Positions 1-9,089 of a stretch of DNA of 64,000 bases are shown here, one piece after another (the first letter of the stretch is position 1; every line of letters starts with the position of its first letter). The stretch lies in the NCBI GenBank assembly GCA_002862645.1, contig PKDQ01000024.1, positions 1 through 64,000 of the forward strand, written 5' to 3'. The DNA is from Flavobacteriaceae bacterium (GTDB lineage Bacteria; Bacteroidota; Bacteroidia; Flavobacteriales; Flavobacteriaceae). Under the pieces are notes generated by a model. That model saw only the letters and a program-made list of their open reading frames with translations, was not told the DNA's origin and ran no database searches. Both the position numbers and the translations under genes were made by a program.

Positions 1-546
1 GGGATCGCCACCAATACCAATAGCGGTCGTGATGCCATATCCTTCTTTTACTACTTGGTCGGCAGCTTCGTAGGTTAGCGTTCCCGATTTAGAAACGATA
101 CCGACATTTCCCTTTTTAAAGACAAAACCGGGCATTATCCCTACTTTGGCTTCATCAGGCGAGATAACTCCTGGGCAGTTTGGACCTACCACACGGCAAT
201 CTTTACCTCGGACATATTCCATGGCTTTAGCCATATCATTTACCGGTATACCTTCTGTAATGGTGATGATAACTTTTATTCCTGATTCTGCAGCCTCCAT
301 AATGGCATCAGCAGCAAAGGCTGGTGGCACAAAAATGATGGAAGTATCTGCCTTAACTTCTTTAACAGCTTCTGCAACCGTATTAAAAACGGGTTTGTCC
401 AAGTGTATTTGCCCCCCTTTTCCGGGTGTTACACCCCCTACGACATTGGTGCCGTAAGCAATCATTTGGCTTGCATGAAAAGTGCCTTCACTCCCTGTAA
501 AGCCTTGTACAATAATATTTGAATTTTTGGTAACTAGTACGCTCAT
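1..546 (-). CDS. sucD: Succinyl-CoA ligase (ADP-forming) subunit alpha, partial (runs off window start)
   Basis: Reverse complement from the ATG at 546 reads MSVLVTKNSNIIVQGFTGSEGTFHASQMIAYGTNVVGGVTPGKGG..., the SucD N-terminus; not in the ORF track because it is truncated. Confidence 0.95.
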   Translation of the reverse strand, partial: MSVLVTKNSNIIVQGFTGSEGTFHASQMIAYGTNVVGGVTPGKGGQIHLDKPVFNTVAEAVKEVKADTSIIFVPPAFAADAIMEAAESGIKVIITITEGIPVNDMAKAMEYVRGKDCRVVGPNCPGVISPDEAKVGIMPGFVFKKGNVGIVSKSGTLTYEAADQVVKEGYGITTAIGIGGDP

Positions 547-547
547 G

Positions 548-1114
548 TTATTCTTTTACACGTTCGATGTAGGTACCTTTCTCGGTATCTACTTTTATTT
601 TGTCTCCCTCATTAATAAACAATGGAACATTGATTTTCGCCCCTGTTTCAGTAGTTGCGGGTTTTGTGGCGTTTGTTGCTGTATTTCCTTTAACACCGGG
701 CTCTGTATGCGTAATTTCTAAAATTACACTGGCTGGCATATCAACCGAGAGCGGACTGTCATTTTCGGTATTTGTCATCACCGTGACAATTTCTCCTTCT
801 TTCATCAATTTTGGTTGATCAAGAATGCTTTCTTGTAATTCAATTTGATTGTAATCTTCTGTGTTCATGAAGTGATATACATCACCAACTGCGTATAAAA
901 ACTGGTATTTGCGGGTTTCCACACGAACATCTTCAATTTTATGTCCAGCAGAAAAGGTATTGTCTATTACTTTTCCTGAAGTTACACTCTTGAGTTTTGT
1001 ACGTACAAACGCAGGGCCTTTGCCAGGTTTGACGTGTAAAAATTCAATTATTTTAAAAATATCGTTATTGTAATGAATACAAAGTCCTTTTCGTATATTT
1101 GAAGTTGATGCCAT
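548..1114 (-). CDS. efp: Elongation factor P
   Basis: 188 aa; MASTSNIRKGLCIHYNNDIFKIIEFLHVKPGKGPAFVRTKLKS, EF-P KOW/OB architecture. Confidence 0.97.
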   Translation of the reverse strand: MASTSNIRKGLCIHYNNDIFKIIEFLHVKPGKGPAFVRTKLKSVTSGKVIDNTFSAGHKIEDVRVETRKYQFLYAVGDVYHFMNTEDYNQIELQESILDQPKLMKEGEIVTVMTNTENDSPLSVDMPASVILEITHTEPGVKGNTATNATKPATTETGAKINVPLFINEGDKIKVDTEKGTYIERVKE

Positions 1115-1116
1115 AG

Positions 1117-1899
1117 TTAGTTTTGAATATATCCTTTCATAATACCGCGTTGTGATAGTCTGATGAACTGTAAAATATCATCTCGTTCTGTTGAAGCCTC
1201 CATTTCAGCTTCAATGATCTGTGTGGCTTGGGTATTGTTAAAATTATTTTGGTATAGAATGCGGTAAATGCTTTGAATCTCTTTGATTTTTTCTGAATCA
1301 AAGCCCCTACGTCTTAAGCCAACAGAATTGACGCCCGCATAAGAAAGCGGTTCACGTGCTGCTTTCACAAAAGGTGGAATATCCTTACGTACCAGCGAAC
1401 CACCTGCTACAAACGCGTGATCGCCAATGGAACAAAATTGGTGTACTGCTGTCATTCCAGCTAAAATAACGTGACTGCCTACAGAAATATGCCCGGCAAG
1501 TGTGCTGTTGTTTGAAAAAATACAATAGTCACCAACAATACAGTCGTGTGCGATGTGAGAATAAGCCATAATCAGACAGTGTTTTCCGATTTTTGTCTTC
1601 GCTCTGGAAGTTGTGCCACGATTGATGGTTACACATTCCCTAATGGTGGTATTATCCCCAATTTCAGCCGTTGTTTTTTCGCCGTTAAACTTAAGGTCTT
1701 GCGGGACAGCACTGATTACAGAGCCCGGAAAAATATTACAATTTTTCCCTATTCGCGCACCTTCCATGATGGATACGTTTGGACCTATCCAAGTCCCTTC
1801 ACCAATCACCACGTTTTTATCGATAGTGGTAAATGGCTCTATTACGACATTCTTTGCAATTTTCGCATCTGAATGTACGTATGCTAATGGTTGATTCAT
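1117..1899 (-). CDS. lpxA: Acyl-ACP--UDP-N-acetylglucosamine O-acyltransferase
   Basis: 260 aa with hexapeptide repeats, HxAHDCIVGDYC and C-terminal LpxA domain; next to lpxC/lpxD. Confidence 0.96.
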   Translation of the reverse strand: MNQPLAYVHSDAKIAKNVVIEPFTTIDKNVVIGEGTWIGPNVSIMEGARIGKNCNIFPGSVISAVPQDLKFNGEKTTAEIGDNTTIRECVTINRGTTSRAKTKIGKHCLIMAYSHIAHDCIVGDYCIFSNNSTLAGHISVGSHVILAGMTAVHQFCSIGDHAFVAGGSLVRKDIPPFVKAAREPLSYAGVNSVGLRRRGFDSEKIKEIQSIYRILYQNNFNNTQATQIIEAEMEASTERDDILQFIRLSQRGIMKGYIQN

Positions 1900-3296
1900 A
1901 CTTTGACTTGATCTTTTCGTACAATTTGAGCCATCATTTCAGCCTCTGTTGTAACCCTGCCTCTTGAATACGCTACAGCCTGCATATGGCAAATACCCCT
2001 GCGTATGGGCGATAATAATTCCATTTTGAAAATAAGGGTATCTCCAGGAACAACTGGGTTCTTGAATTTTGCATTTTCAATTTTCATAAAAAATGTAAGG
2101 TAGTTTTCTGGGTCGGGTACGGTATTTAACACCAATACACCTCCCGCTTGTGCCATGGCTTCTATCTGAAGAACGCCTGGCATTACAGGTTGCCCCGGGA
2201 AGTGACCTGCAAAGTAGGGTTCGTTCATTGTGATGCTCTTCATTCCTACAATATGCGTGTCGCTCAATTCCAAAATCTTGTCTACCAACAAGAATGGAGA
2301 ACGGTGTGGTAATACTTTCATAATGGCATTTACATCCATTAACGGCTCGGCGTTTAAATCAAAGTCAGGAACACGATTTCGTCTTTCTTGCTTGATGATT
2401 TTAGCGAGTTTTTTTGCAAAACTTGTATTGGTGCCATGACCCGGTTTATTAGCAATTACCTTACCTCTAATTCGACAACCCACTAATGCTAAATCACCAA
2501 TTACGTCAAGTAACTTATGTCGTGCTGCCTCATTGGGATATTTTAATGTTAGGTTATCTAAAATGCCGTTGGGTTTGACAGATATACTTTTTCTGTTGAA
2601 AGCTTTACAAAGCTTGCGCATGGTTTCCTCAGAAAGCTCTTTGTCTACATATACAATGGCATTATTGAGGTCTCCACCTTTAATAAGCCCATTTTCAAGC
2701 AGCGACTCTATTTCGTGAAGAAAGCTAAAGGTGCGTGCGTTGGCAAACTCTTCCTTAAAATCACTGAGGTTTTTAAGGTTTGCATTTTGAGTTCCAAGGA
2801 CTTTGGTGCCAAAGTCGACCATAGTGGTAACTTGATAGTTATTCGCTGGAATAACCGTTATTTCGCTTCCCGTTTCTTCGTCAACAAATGTGATGTTTTC
2901 ACGAACGACATATTCATACCGCTCCGCATTTTGTTCTTCAATGCCAGCCTCAAGCAGGGCTTCAACAAAATGTATGGAAGAACCATCCATAATGGGTGGT
3001 TCAGGGGCATTTAGTTCAATTAAAACGTTATCTATTTCCAATCCTACCAATGCTGCTAAAACGTGTTCAGATGTTTGGATACTCACGCCATTCCGCTCTA
3101 GATTTGTACCTCTAGTAGTATTCACCACCAAGCTAGCATCGGCCTTTATGATGGGGGTTCCTTCAAGATCAACACGAGAAAAAGCATATCCGTGATTTGG
3201 GGGGGCAGGCTTGAATGTAAGTTTAACTTTTTTTCCAGTATGGATACCAACACCGTTTAACGAAACAGCATTGGAGATTGTTGTTTGTTTAGTCAT
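1896..3296 (-). CDS. lpxC/fabZ: Bifunctional UDP-3-O-acyl-GlcNAc deacetylase / 3-hydroxyacyl-ACP dehydratase (LpxC-FabZ fusion)
   Basis: N-terminal LpxC (SEHVLAALVGLEIDNVLIEL, KPGHGTNTSFAKKL) followed by FabZ (LPHRSPFLLVDKI, GHFPGQPVMPGVLQIEAMAQAGG). Start set at ATG 3296 (MTKQTTISNAVSLNGVGIHTG); the longer ORF start at 3419 lies in lpxD. Confidence 0.95.
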   Translation of the reverse strand: MTKQTTISNAVSLNGVGIHTGKKVKLTFKPAPPNHGYAFSRVDLEGTPIIKADASLVVNTTRGTNLERNGVSIQTSEHVLAALVGLEIDNVLIELNAPEPPIMDGSSIHFVEALLEAGIEEQNAERYEYVVRENITFVDEETGSEITVIPANNYQVTTMVDFGTKVLGTQNANLKNLSDFKEEFANARTFSFLHEIESLLENGLIKGGDLNNAIVYVDKELSEETMRKLCKAFNRKSISVKPNGILDNLTLKYPNEAARHKLLDVIGDLALVGCRIRGKVIANKPGHGTNTSFAKKLAKIIKQERRNRVPDFDLNAEPLMDVNAIMKVLPHRSPFLLVDKILELSDTHIVGMKSITMNEPYFAGHFPGQPVMPGVLQIEAMAQAGGVLVLNTVPDPENYLTFFMKIENAKFKNPVVPGDTLIFKMELLSPIRRGICHMQAVAYSRGRVTTEAEMMAQIVRKDQVKV

Positions 3297-4317
3297 GGTT
3301 AAGTTTCTTTTGTAGGGATTGTAAATCTTTAATATGCGTGTGTAAATTTCTAAAATGTACATACGATTTGTTAAAAGCTGTGTAATCAAAGGCTGGATAG
3401 CCCATAACCTTTGCATCATCTTTAAGATTTTTCAATATACCCGATTTGGCCTGAATGCCTACACGGTTTCCAATGGTCAAATGCCCACTGATTCCTACCT
3501 GTCCCCCAATTTGACAATGCGTACCTATTTTGGTTGAACCAGCAATGCCAGTTTGCGCTGCGATAACAGTATGATCACCTATTTCGACATTATGCCCTAT
3601 TTGAATAAGGTTGTCCAGCTTTACGCCATTTCCAATTCGTGTTGATCCGAGAGTTGCACGGTCAATGTTGGTATTTGCACCCACATCAACGTTATTGCCA
3701 AGCACTACGTTGCCAGTTTGTGGAACCTTATCGTAAGAACCATTATCATTGGGCGCCCATCCAAAACCATCGGCACCTATAACCGCATTATTGTGAATAA
3801 CACAATGACTACCGATTACGGTATCATCAAGAATACGGGCGCCAACATGAATAATGGTGTTATCGCCTATGCTGACATTTTTACCAATATACACTTGAGA
3901 ATGAATTACACAGTTTTTTCCAAGAGTTGTATGTGCGTCTATGTGGGCATAATTACCGATAGAGATTCCATTAGAACAGGATGCATCATCGGAAATGTAT
4001 GCCTTGTCAGAAACGCTTGGAGTAGGAACATGCTTAATTTCGTTGTAATGACTTAGTAGCTTTGAAAAGGCTTCATATGGGTCGCTTACACGAATGAGCG
4101 TAGTTTTGTATTCTTTATCTGCCACAAAGTCATCACTAACCAAGGTAATGGTAGCGGCTGTACTATATAAAAAAGAAGTGTATTTGGGATTGGCTAGGAA
4201 AGACAAACTTCCCGTTGTTCCTTCTTCAATTTTAGACAGCTTAGAAACCTCTGCTTTAGGGTTACCATCAACAGTTCCGGAAACTAGTTCCGCTATTTGT
4301 GTGGCATTAAATTTCAT
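3289..4317 (-). CDS. lpxD: UDP-3-O-(3-hydroxyacyl)glucosamine N-acyltransferase
   Basis: MKFNATQIAELVSGTVDGNPKAEVSKLSKIEEG..., hexapeptide repeats, IGADGFGWAPNDNGSYDKVPQ. Start set at 4317 rather than 4425; its stop overlaps the lpxC start. Confidence 0.95.
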   Translation of the reverse strand: MKFNATQIAELVSGTVDGNPKAEVSKLSKIEEGTTGSLSFLANPKYTSFLYSTAATITLVSDDFVADKEYKTTLIRVSDPYEAFSKLLSHYNEIKHVPTPSVSDKAYISDDASCSNGISIGNYAHIDAHTTLGKNCVIHSQVYIGKNVSIGDNTIIHVGARILDDTVIGSHCVIHNNAVIGADGFGWAPNDNGSYDKVPQTGNVVLGNNVDVGANTNIDRATLGSTRIGNGVKLDNLIQIGHNVEIGDHTVIAAQTGIAGSTKIGTHCQIGGQVGISGHLTIGNRVGIQAKSGILKNLKDDAKVMGYPAFDYTAFNKSYVHFRNLHTHIKDLQSLQKKLNHD

Positions 4318-4345
4318 AGATGCAAAATTACGAAAAATATCCGTC

Positions 4346-5545
4346 TTACTTTGGGAATGCCAAGAAGTACTTGTAATCTTTTCTAGTAAGTATAGGGAAA
4401 TGTGCGATTTCAGATGAAGCGTCAAATAACGTTAACGCACCATCGAGAGAACACAACTGGATAGGTTGTTCGTCTAAATTGTAGCCTTGTGTGCTTAGAC
4501 TTCCTGAAAAAACAAAGTAATCGATTTCAGTTGCAGTCAAATGTAGCTTTTGCATAAAAGACTGTTGCTTGTCTTTCAGGTCCTCGGTGCTAAAAGCTTG
4601 GTTTGCAATCTGAATTTTAAGTAAATCACGGTTTAAGATCATGTTTGCCAGTGAGGCTAAAATGGCATCGTCGCAGTTGGATGCTGCCTTAAGTGTCACC
4701 CAAATATCGTTGTCGTCTAAATGACTAAAATGGGGGATTTTATCTTCTAATTCCGCCGTTTTATTGTTTACAAGACCTGCCAATGCTGCTGTAGCTAAAG
4801 AAGTTTTAATAGCTTTATCCAACTGGTCAAAACGCTTAAAAAATCGAATCAGTAATTCTTCTGCAACAAAACTTGTTTTGTGTAAATAAACCGACCAATA
4901 CATCATGCGTCGCGCCAGTAAAAACTTTTCAATGGAGTGAATGGCCTTGGTAAAAAACACCAAGGTGTCGTCCTTAACTGTCATCATTGTAATCAACCGT
5001 TCAGAGTTGATGTTTCCTTCTGTTACACCAGAGTAAAAACTGTCACGCTTTAAATAATCCAATCTATCAAGATCGATATGTGAAGAAATGAGTTGGTTAA
5101 AAAATCCACGTGAGTAGTTGTTTGTAAACATTTGAATCGTTAAATCAAGTTTACCTTCAAATTCACGATTAATATCACGCATCAGCGCCAAAGATATTTT
5201 TTCGTGTGGCGTGTCAGGTAACAAGGCGTGTTCAAGTGCATGCGAAAAGGGACCGTGGCCAAGATCGTGTAAAAGTAATGCTGCATAAAGTGCTTCGGCT
5301 TCCCAATCCGTTATCTTAACTCCTTGTTTGCGAAGGCTTACAACGGCTTTAGTGGCCAAATGCATAGCACCTAGTGCGTGTTGAAAACGCGTATGCTCTG
5401 TTGATGGAAATACCAAAAAGGATAGGCCCATCTGTTTGATCCTACGCAAACGCTGTACGTATGGATGATTGATAAGTTTACCTATAAACGGAGTTGGGAT
5501 TGTAATAAAACCGTAAATTGGGTCGTTGTATTGAGTGAGTTTCAC
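4346..5545 (-). CDS. HD domain-containing phosphohydrolase
   Basis: 399 aa; EHTRFQHALGAMHLA, LLLHDLGHGPFSHALEH: HD metal-binding motifs. Confidence 0.9.
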   Translation of the reverse strand: MKLTQYNDPIYGFITIPTPFIGKLINHPYVQRLRRIKQMGLSFLVFPSTEHTRFQHALGAMHLATKAVVSLRKQGVKITDWEAEALYAALLLHDLGHGPFSHALEHALLPDTPHEKISLALMRDINREFEGKLDLTIQMFTNNYSRGFFNQLISSHIDLDRLDYLKRDSFYSGVTEGNINSERLITMMTVKDDTLVFFTKAIHSIEKFLLARRMMYWSVYLHKTSFVAEELLIRFFKRFDQLDKAIKTSLATAALAGLVNNKTAELEDKIPHFSHLDDNDIWVTLKAASNCDDAILASLANMILNRDLLKIQIANQAFSTEDLKDKQQSFMQKLHLTATEIDYFVFSGSLSTQGYNLDEQPIQLCSLDGALTLFDASSEIAHFPILTRKDYKYFLAFPK

Positions 5546-5574
5546 TTTAAAAAATTACATCCAAAGATACATAT

Positions 5575-7122
5575 ATGCAGCCGATTGAACTTTTGTGGAT
5601 TGATGATGAGATAGATTTGCTTCAAGCCCACATGATTTTCCTTAACCAAAAAGGGTACCATGTGACAAAAGCGCATAGTGGTCAAGACGCTTTGTTTCTC
5701 TTAAAAGAGACTAGCTTTAACATTGTATTATTGGATGAAAACATGCCCGGAATGTCTGGCATTGAAGTGTTGACGGCAATCAAACTAGACCATCCGCAGC
5801 TGCCCGTAATCATGATTACCAAGAGCGAAGAAGAGAATATCATGGATGAAGCTATTGGGGCTAAAATTGCCGACTACCTCATTAAGCCTGTTAACCCAAA
5901 TCAAATTTTGCTCTCTCTAAAGAAGAATTTAGATGCCAGTAGACTCGTAACCGAAAAAACAATTGCTACCTATCAGCAGTCGTTTCGGCAACTAAGCACA
6001 GACGTAATGCAAGCAGAATCTCTTGGCTCGTGGAGTGATGTGTATCAAAAAATCTTGTATTGGGAAATGGAAATCGATAGTATTGATTCCCCAGAGCTCA
6101 AAGAAATATTTACCTATCAAAAAACAGAAGCAAATATTACTTTCTCACGATTTGTTGAGAAGCATTATGCCAACTTAATTTTTGATGAAGACGAAGAAAA
6201 ACTTTTTTCAAATCAAGTTTTTGAGAAGTTGGTCGCGCCCAAACTAAACAACAAACCCACGCTATTGCTGATGATTGACAACCTGCGTTACGATCAGTTC
6301 ATTGCTATATCCCCCATTATTGCGCCCTATTTCAAAGCAGAAATGGAAACATCTTATTTTAGCATACTTCCAACTGCAACACAGTATGCGCGGAATGCTT
6401 TTTTTGCTGGCCTCTTACCTAATGAAATGGAAGCGAAATATCCCCAATGGTGGAAAAATGATGTTGATGAAGGAGGTAAAAATATCCATGAGAATGAGTT
6501 TTTGGGTGCACAATTGGACCGCCTAGGGCTAAACCAAAAACACAGCTATACCAAAGTGAACAAGCCACTTGAAGCACGTAAGTTTTTAGATGCCTTCAGG
6601 ACAAACCCTACAGATGGACTACAGGTAGTTGTTTACAATTTTGTCGACATGATTTCACATGCAAAAACAGAAATGGATGTGATTAAAGAATTGGCAAATT
6701 CTGACAAGGCGTATCGTTCACTCACAAAGAGTTGGTTCCAAAACAGCCTGTTGCTAGATATAATTAAAATGGCACAACAAAAAGGCTATCAACTTATCAT
6801 TACTACAGATCACGGCACCATTAACGTGGAGCATCCTGCAAAAATTATTGGCGATCGTGAATCAAGTACTAACATCCGCTACAAGACAGGACGACGCCTT
6901 AAAACAGATGACAAGCACGTAATGATGGTTTCTGACCCTGAAAGTTTTGGTCTGCCCTCCATAAACATGAGCAGCTCTTTTGCTTTTGCCAAAGAAAACT
7001 ATTACCTAATTTACCCAACCCGCTACCATCATTTTGTAAACTATTTCCGGAACACCTATCAACACGGTGGCATTTCATTGGAAGAGATGTGTATTCCGTT
7101 TGCGGTGTATTCTCCTAAGTAG
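5575..7122 (+). CDS. porX: PorX-like response regulator with PglZ/alkaline-phosphatase-like effector domain
   Basis: N-terminal receiver domain (WIDDEIDLLQAH, VLLDENMPGMSGIEVLTAIK, ADYLIKPVNPNQIL) plus C-terminal PglZ-type domain (LLMIDNLRYDQF, IITTDHGTINVEHPAKI). Confidence 0.9.
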   Translation: MQPIELLWIDDEIDLLQAHMIFLNQKGYHVTKAHSGQDALFLLKETSFNIVLLDENMPGMSGIEVLTAIKLDHPQLPVIMITKSEEENIMDEAIGAKIADYLIKPVNPNQILLSLKKNLDASRLVTEKTIATYQQSFRQLSTDVMQAESLGSWSDVYQKILYWEMEIDSIDSPELKEIFTYQKTEANITFSRFVEKHYANLIFDEDEEKLFSNQVFEKLVAPKLNNKPTLLLMIDNLRYDQFIAISPIIAPYFKAEMETSYFSILPTATQYARNAFFAGLLPNEMEAKYPQWWKNDVDEGGKNIHENEFLGAQLDRLGLNQKHSYTKVNKPLEARKFLDAFRTNPTDGLQVVVYNFVDMISHAKTEMDVIKELANSDKAYRSLTKSWFQNSLLLDIIKMAQQKGYQLIITTDHGTINVEHPAKIIGDRESSTNIRYKTGRRLKTDDKHVMMVSDPESFGLPSINMSSSFAFAKENYYLIYPTRYHHFVNYFRNTYQHGGISLEEMCIPFAVYSPK

Positions 7123-7124
7123 CT

Positions 7125-7132
7125 TACTTTTG
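7125..7132 (+). promoter_or_regulatory. Putative Bacteroidota -7 box (TACTTTTG) upstream of tsaE
   Basis: Exact match to TAnnTTTG, ending 4 bp before the ATG at 7137 (would give a leaderless or near-leaderless transcript); no clear -33 assessed. Confidence 0.35.
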
Positions 7133-7136
7133 CGCT

Positions 7137-7541
7137 ATGGTAAAGAAGTACGATTTAAATCAAATTGACGCAATCGCTGAATCGCTCGTTGCTGCATTTG
7201 AGCATAACATTATTTTACTCAAAGGAGATTTAGGCGCAGGCAAAACAACACTCGTGAACGCTATAGCCAAACAATTGGGGAGTAATGAAGAGGTGTCAAG
7301 TCCAACATTTGGAATAGTAAACGAGCTCAATATAGCAAATACTACGGCCTTTCATATGGATTTGTATCGTATAGAAAATTCAGATGAATTACAACAATTT
7401 GGATTTGATGAATACGTATACAACGGAGATTATTGCTTTATTGAATGGCCAGAAATAGCCATGACGTCAATAACACAGCCACACCACACCATAACATTGA
7501 AACATTTAAACAACAGCACTAGAAACATTTCATTTATATGA
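7137..7541 (+). CDS. tsaE: tRNA threonylcarbamoyladenosine biosynthesis ATPase TsaE
   Basis: 134 aa; LLKGDLGAGKTTLVNAIAKQLG Walker A, VSSPTFGIVNEL, FIEWPE. Confidence 0.95.
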   Translation: MVKKYDLNQIDAIAESLVAAFEHNIILLKGDLGAGKTTLVNAIAKQLGSNEEVSSPTFGIVNELNIANTTAFHMDLYRIENSDELQQFGFDEYVYNGDYCFIEWPEIAMTSITQPHHTITLKHLNNSTRNISFI

Positions 7542-7861
7542 GCTTTATAAAAAGATTAGGATATTATTTAGGCGGTTTTTCGGTTGGCCTTATTTTTTTG
7601 TTTTTCTTCTTTAACGGTAAAAGAACACAGTGTAACTACAGCCCTTCAGCAAGGGTTAAAAGTGATATTCAAAAGAAAGCGTGGGTATTTGAAAAAGATT
7701 TCTACCCCATCCAAGACACCTTGCAATGGTTTGCTAAAACCACTGTAGATTTTAGCGAAAGCAACATTGGAACTGACTCTTGCAATATTTATGTTATGGA
7801 AATTGACGACAAAATATTTTCAGTCAAAAAATGTACGGATACGGCCTACTTTAGCCGTTAA
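7538..7861 (+). CDS. Conserved Bacteroidota membrane-anchored small protein (DUF4258-like)
   Basis: 107 aa, one N-terminal TM segment, overlaps the tsaE stop; family assignment from memory of similar flavobacterial proteins. Confidence 0.6.
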   Translation: MSFIKRLGYYLGGFSVGLIFLFFFFNGKRTQCNYSPSARVKSDIQKKAWVFEKDFYPIQDTLQWFAKTTVDFSESNIGTDSCNIYVMEIDDKIFSVKKCTDTAYFSR

Positions 7862-9011
7862 GCTTACGTTTTTTTAGCTCTTTTTTTAACATCAAACATT
7901 CTTGTAATGTCTGAGATTTCATTGCGCTGTTTTCCAGCGCACGTCTTATCAAATACGGTACTGCCTGTTCTAAAGGTCCAAAGGGAACATACTTGAACAC
8001 ATTGGCATTTTGTTCTGCCAACGAGAAGGAAATATAGTCTCGCATCCCATACAGCTGACTAAACCAGAGGTTTGCATTCCCCAATGAAATATTGGCTTGC
8101 GAACAGTAGTCAACCACCCAATTGATGTTCGATTGATTGTGTGTAGCCACTATGCAGAAGTGTCTGTTTAGATTTTTTAAGGCATGTTGAAGGGCACCCT
8201 TGTATTGACTGTCCGTCTGATCTTTGGCATCACATACAGGAGAACTTATTTTTAATGCTGCTGCCCTACTGCGCTCCTTTTCCATATAAGCCCCTCTAAC
8301 GAGTTTTACGCCCAACACATATCCCTTTTCATCAGCATCCTTTAAAAGACTCTTATAAAGAACGTTGCGGTCTTTTAAGTACAGTTGAATGGTTAGCGCA
8401 ACAACAACTTTATCACTATTGTATTTTCTTAGCAAAGGGAGCACCAACATATCTACGCCATCTTGTATCCAGCTTTCTTCCGCATCAATCATCAATACAA
8501 TAGCTGCTTGTTTCGCCGCTTTAGCCAACTGCTCAAAGCGCTGTTGCATGGCAGTCCAAATAAGCTGTTTACTAGGGCTCAGCTTATGTCCAGCAGCCTT
8601 TTTGTGAAACAGTTCAAAGGAGCCAATTGCACTCGGTTTTACTACTGCAAATGGGTAAGCGCTAGTTCTTTTAGCTGCTGCAATGGTTTCCAATACAACT
8701 GCAGTATTGTGTTCGTAATCAGCTGTTGATTTTGCGTGCTCGTTGGCATAGTCCAAGACGCTGAACACCTTGTGATCTGCTAGCTTTTCTGTTACAGCAG
8801 TACAAGAAGCAACATCTTTTCCTGCACAAAACTGCTCATATCCCGTAAAGCGAATAAGGAGTTTCATTGGGAAGCGAATATGTTGTAAGAAATGCCACAA
8901 GTATAAAGAAGTGCGCACAACAAAGCGCCTTGAAAGTAAACGAAACAAAAACAGTGAAGTCCTTAACTCTCGTGTAGATTTGTGTGGATATTGAGGCAAT
9001 GTATTGTTCAA
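7851..9011 (-). CDS. Proline dehydrogenase family protein
   Basis: 386 aa; VVKPSAIGSFELF, VLMIDAEESWIQDGVD, VKLVRGAYMEKER: PRODH barrel motifs. Confidence 0.92.
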   Translation of the reverse strand: MNNTLPQYPHKSTRELRTSLFLFRLLSRRFVVRTSLYLWHFLQHIRFPMKLLIRFTGYEQFCAGKDVASCTAVTEKLADHKVFSVLDYANEHAKSTADYEHNTAVVLETIAAAKRTSAYPFAVVKPSAIGSFELFHKKAAGHKLSPSKQLIWTAMQQRFEQLAKAAKQAAIVLMIDAEESWIQDGVDMLVLPLLRKYNSDKVVVALTIQLYLKDRNVLYKSLLKDADEKGYVLGVKLVRGAYMEKERSRAAALKISSPVCDAKDQTDSQYKGALQHALKNLNRHFCIVATHNQSNINWVVDYCSQANISLGNANLWFSQLYGMRDYISFSLAEQNANVFKYVPFGPLEQAVPYLIRRALENSAMKSQTLQECLMLKKELKKRKLNG

Positions 9012-9089
9012 ATAAAAATAATTTTAAATATCAACTGCCACTCAAAATTAGGAAAATAAACCAAAAAGGCAGTATTTTCGTAATCGATT

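Noticed and set aside
146-457. Plus-strand ORF of 103 aa at the window start
   Set aside because: It is antisense to sucD, whose protein reads clearly on the minus strand; composition is typical of a shadow ORF.
5575-7122. PglZ domain as evidence for a BREX phage-defence system
   Set aside because: The domain is fused to a receiver domain in PorX-like fashion and no BrxA/B/C/L or PglX-type genes are nearby.
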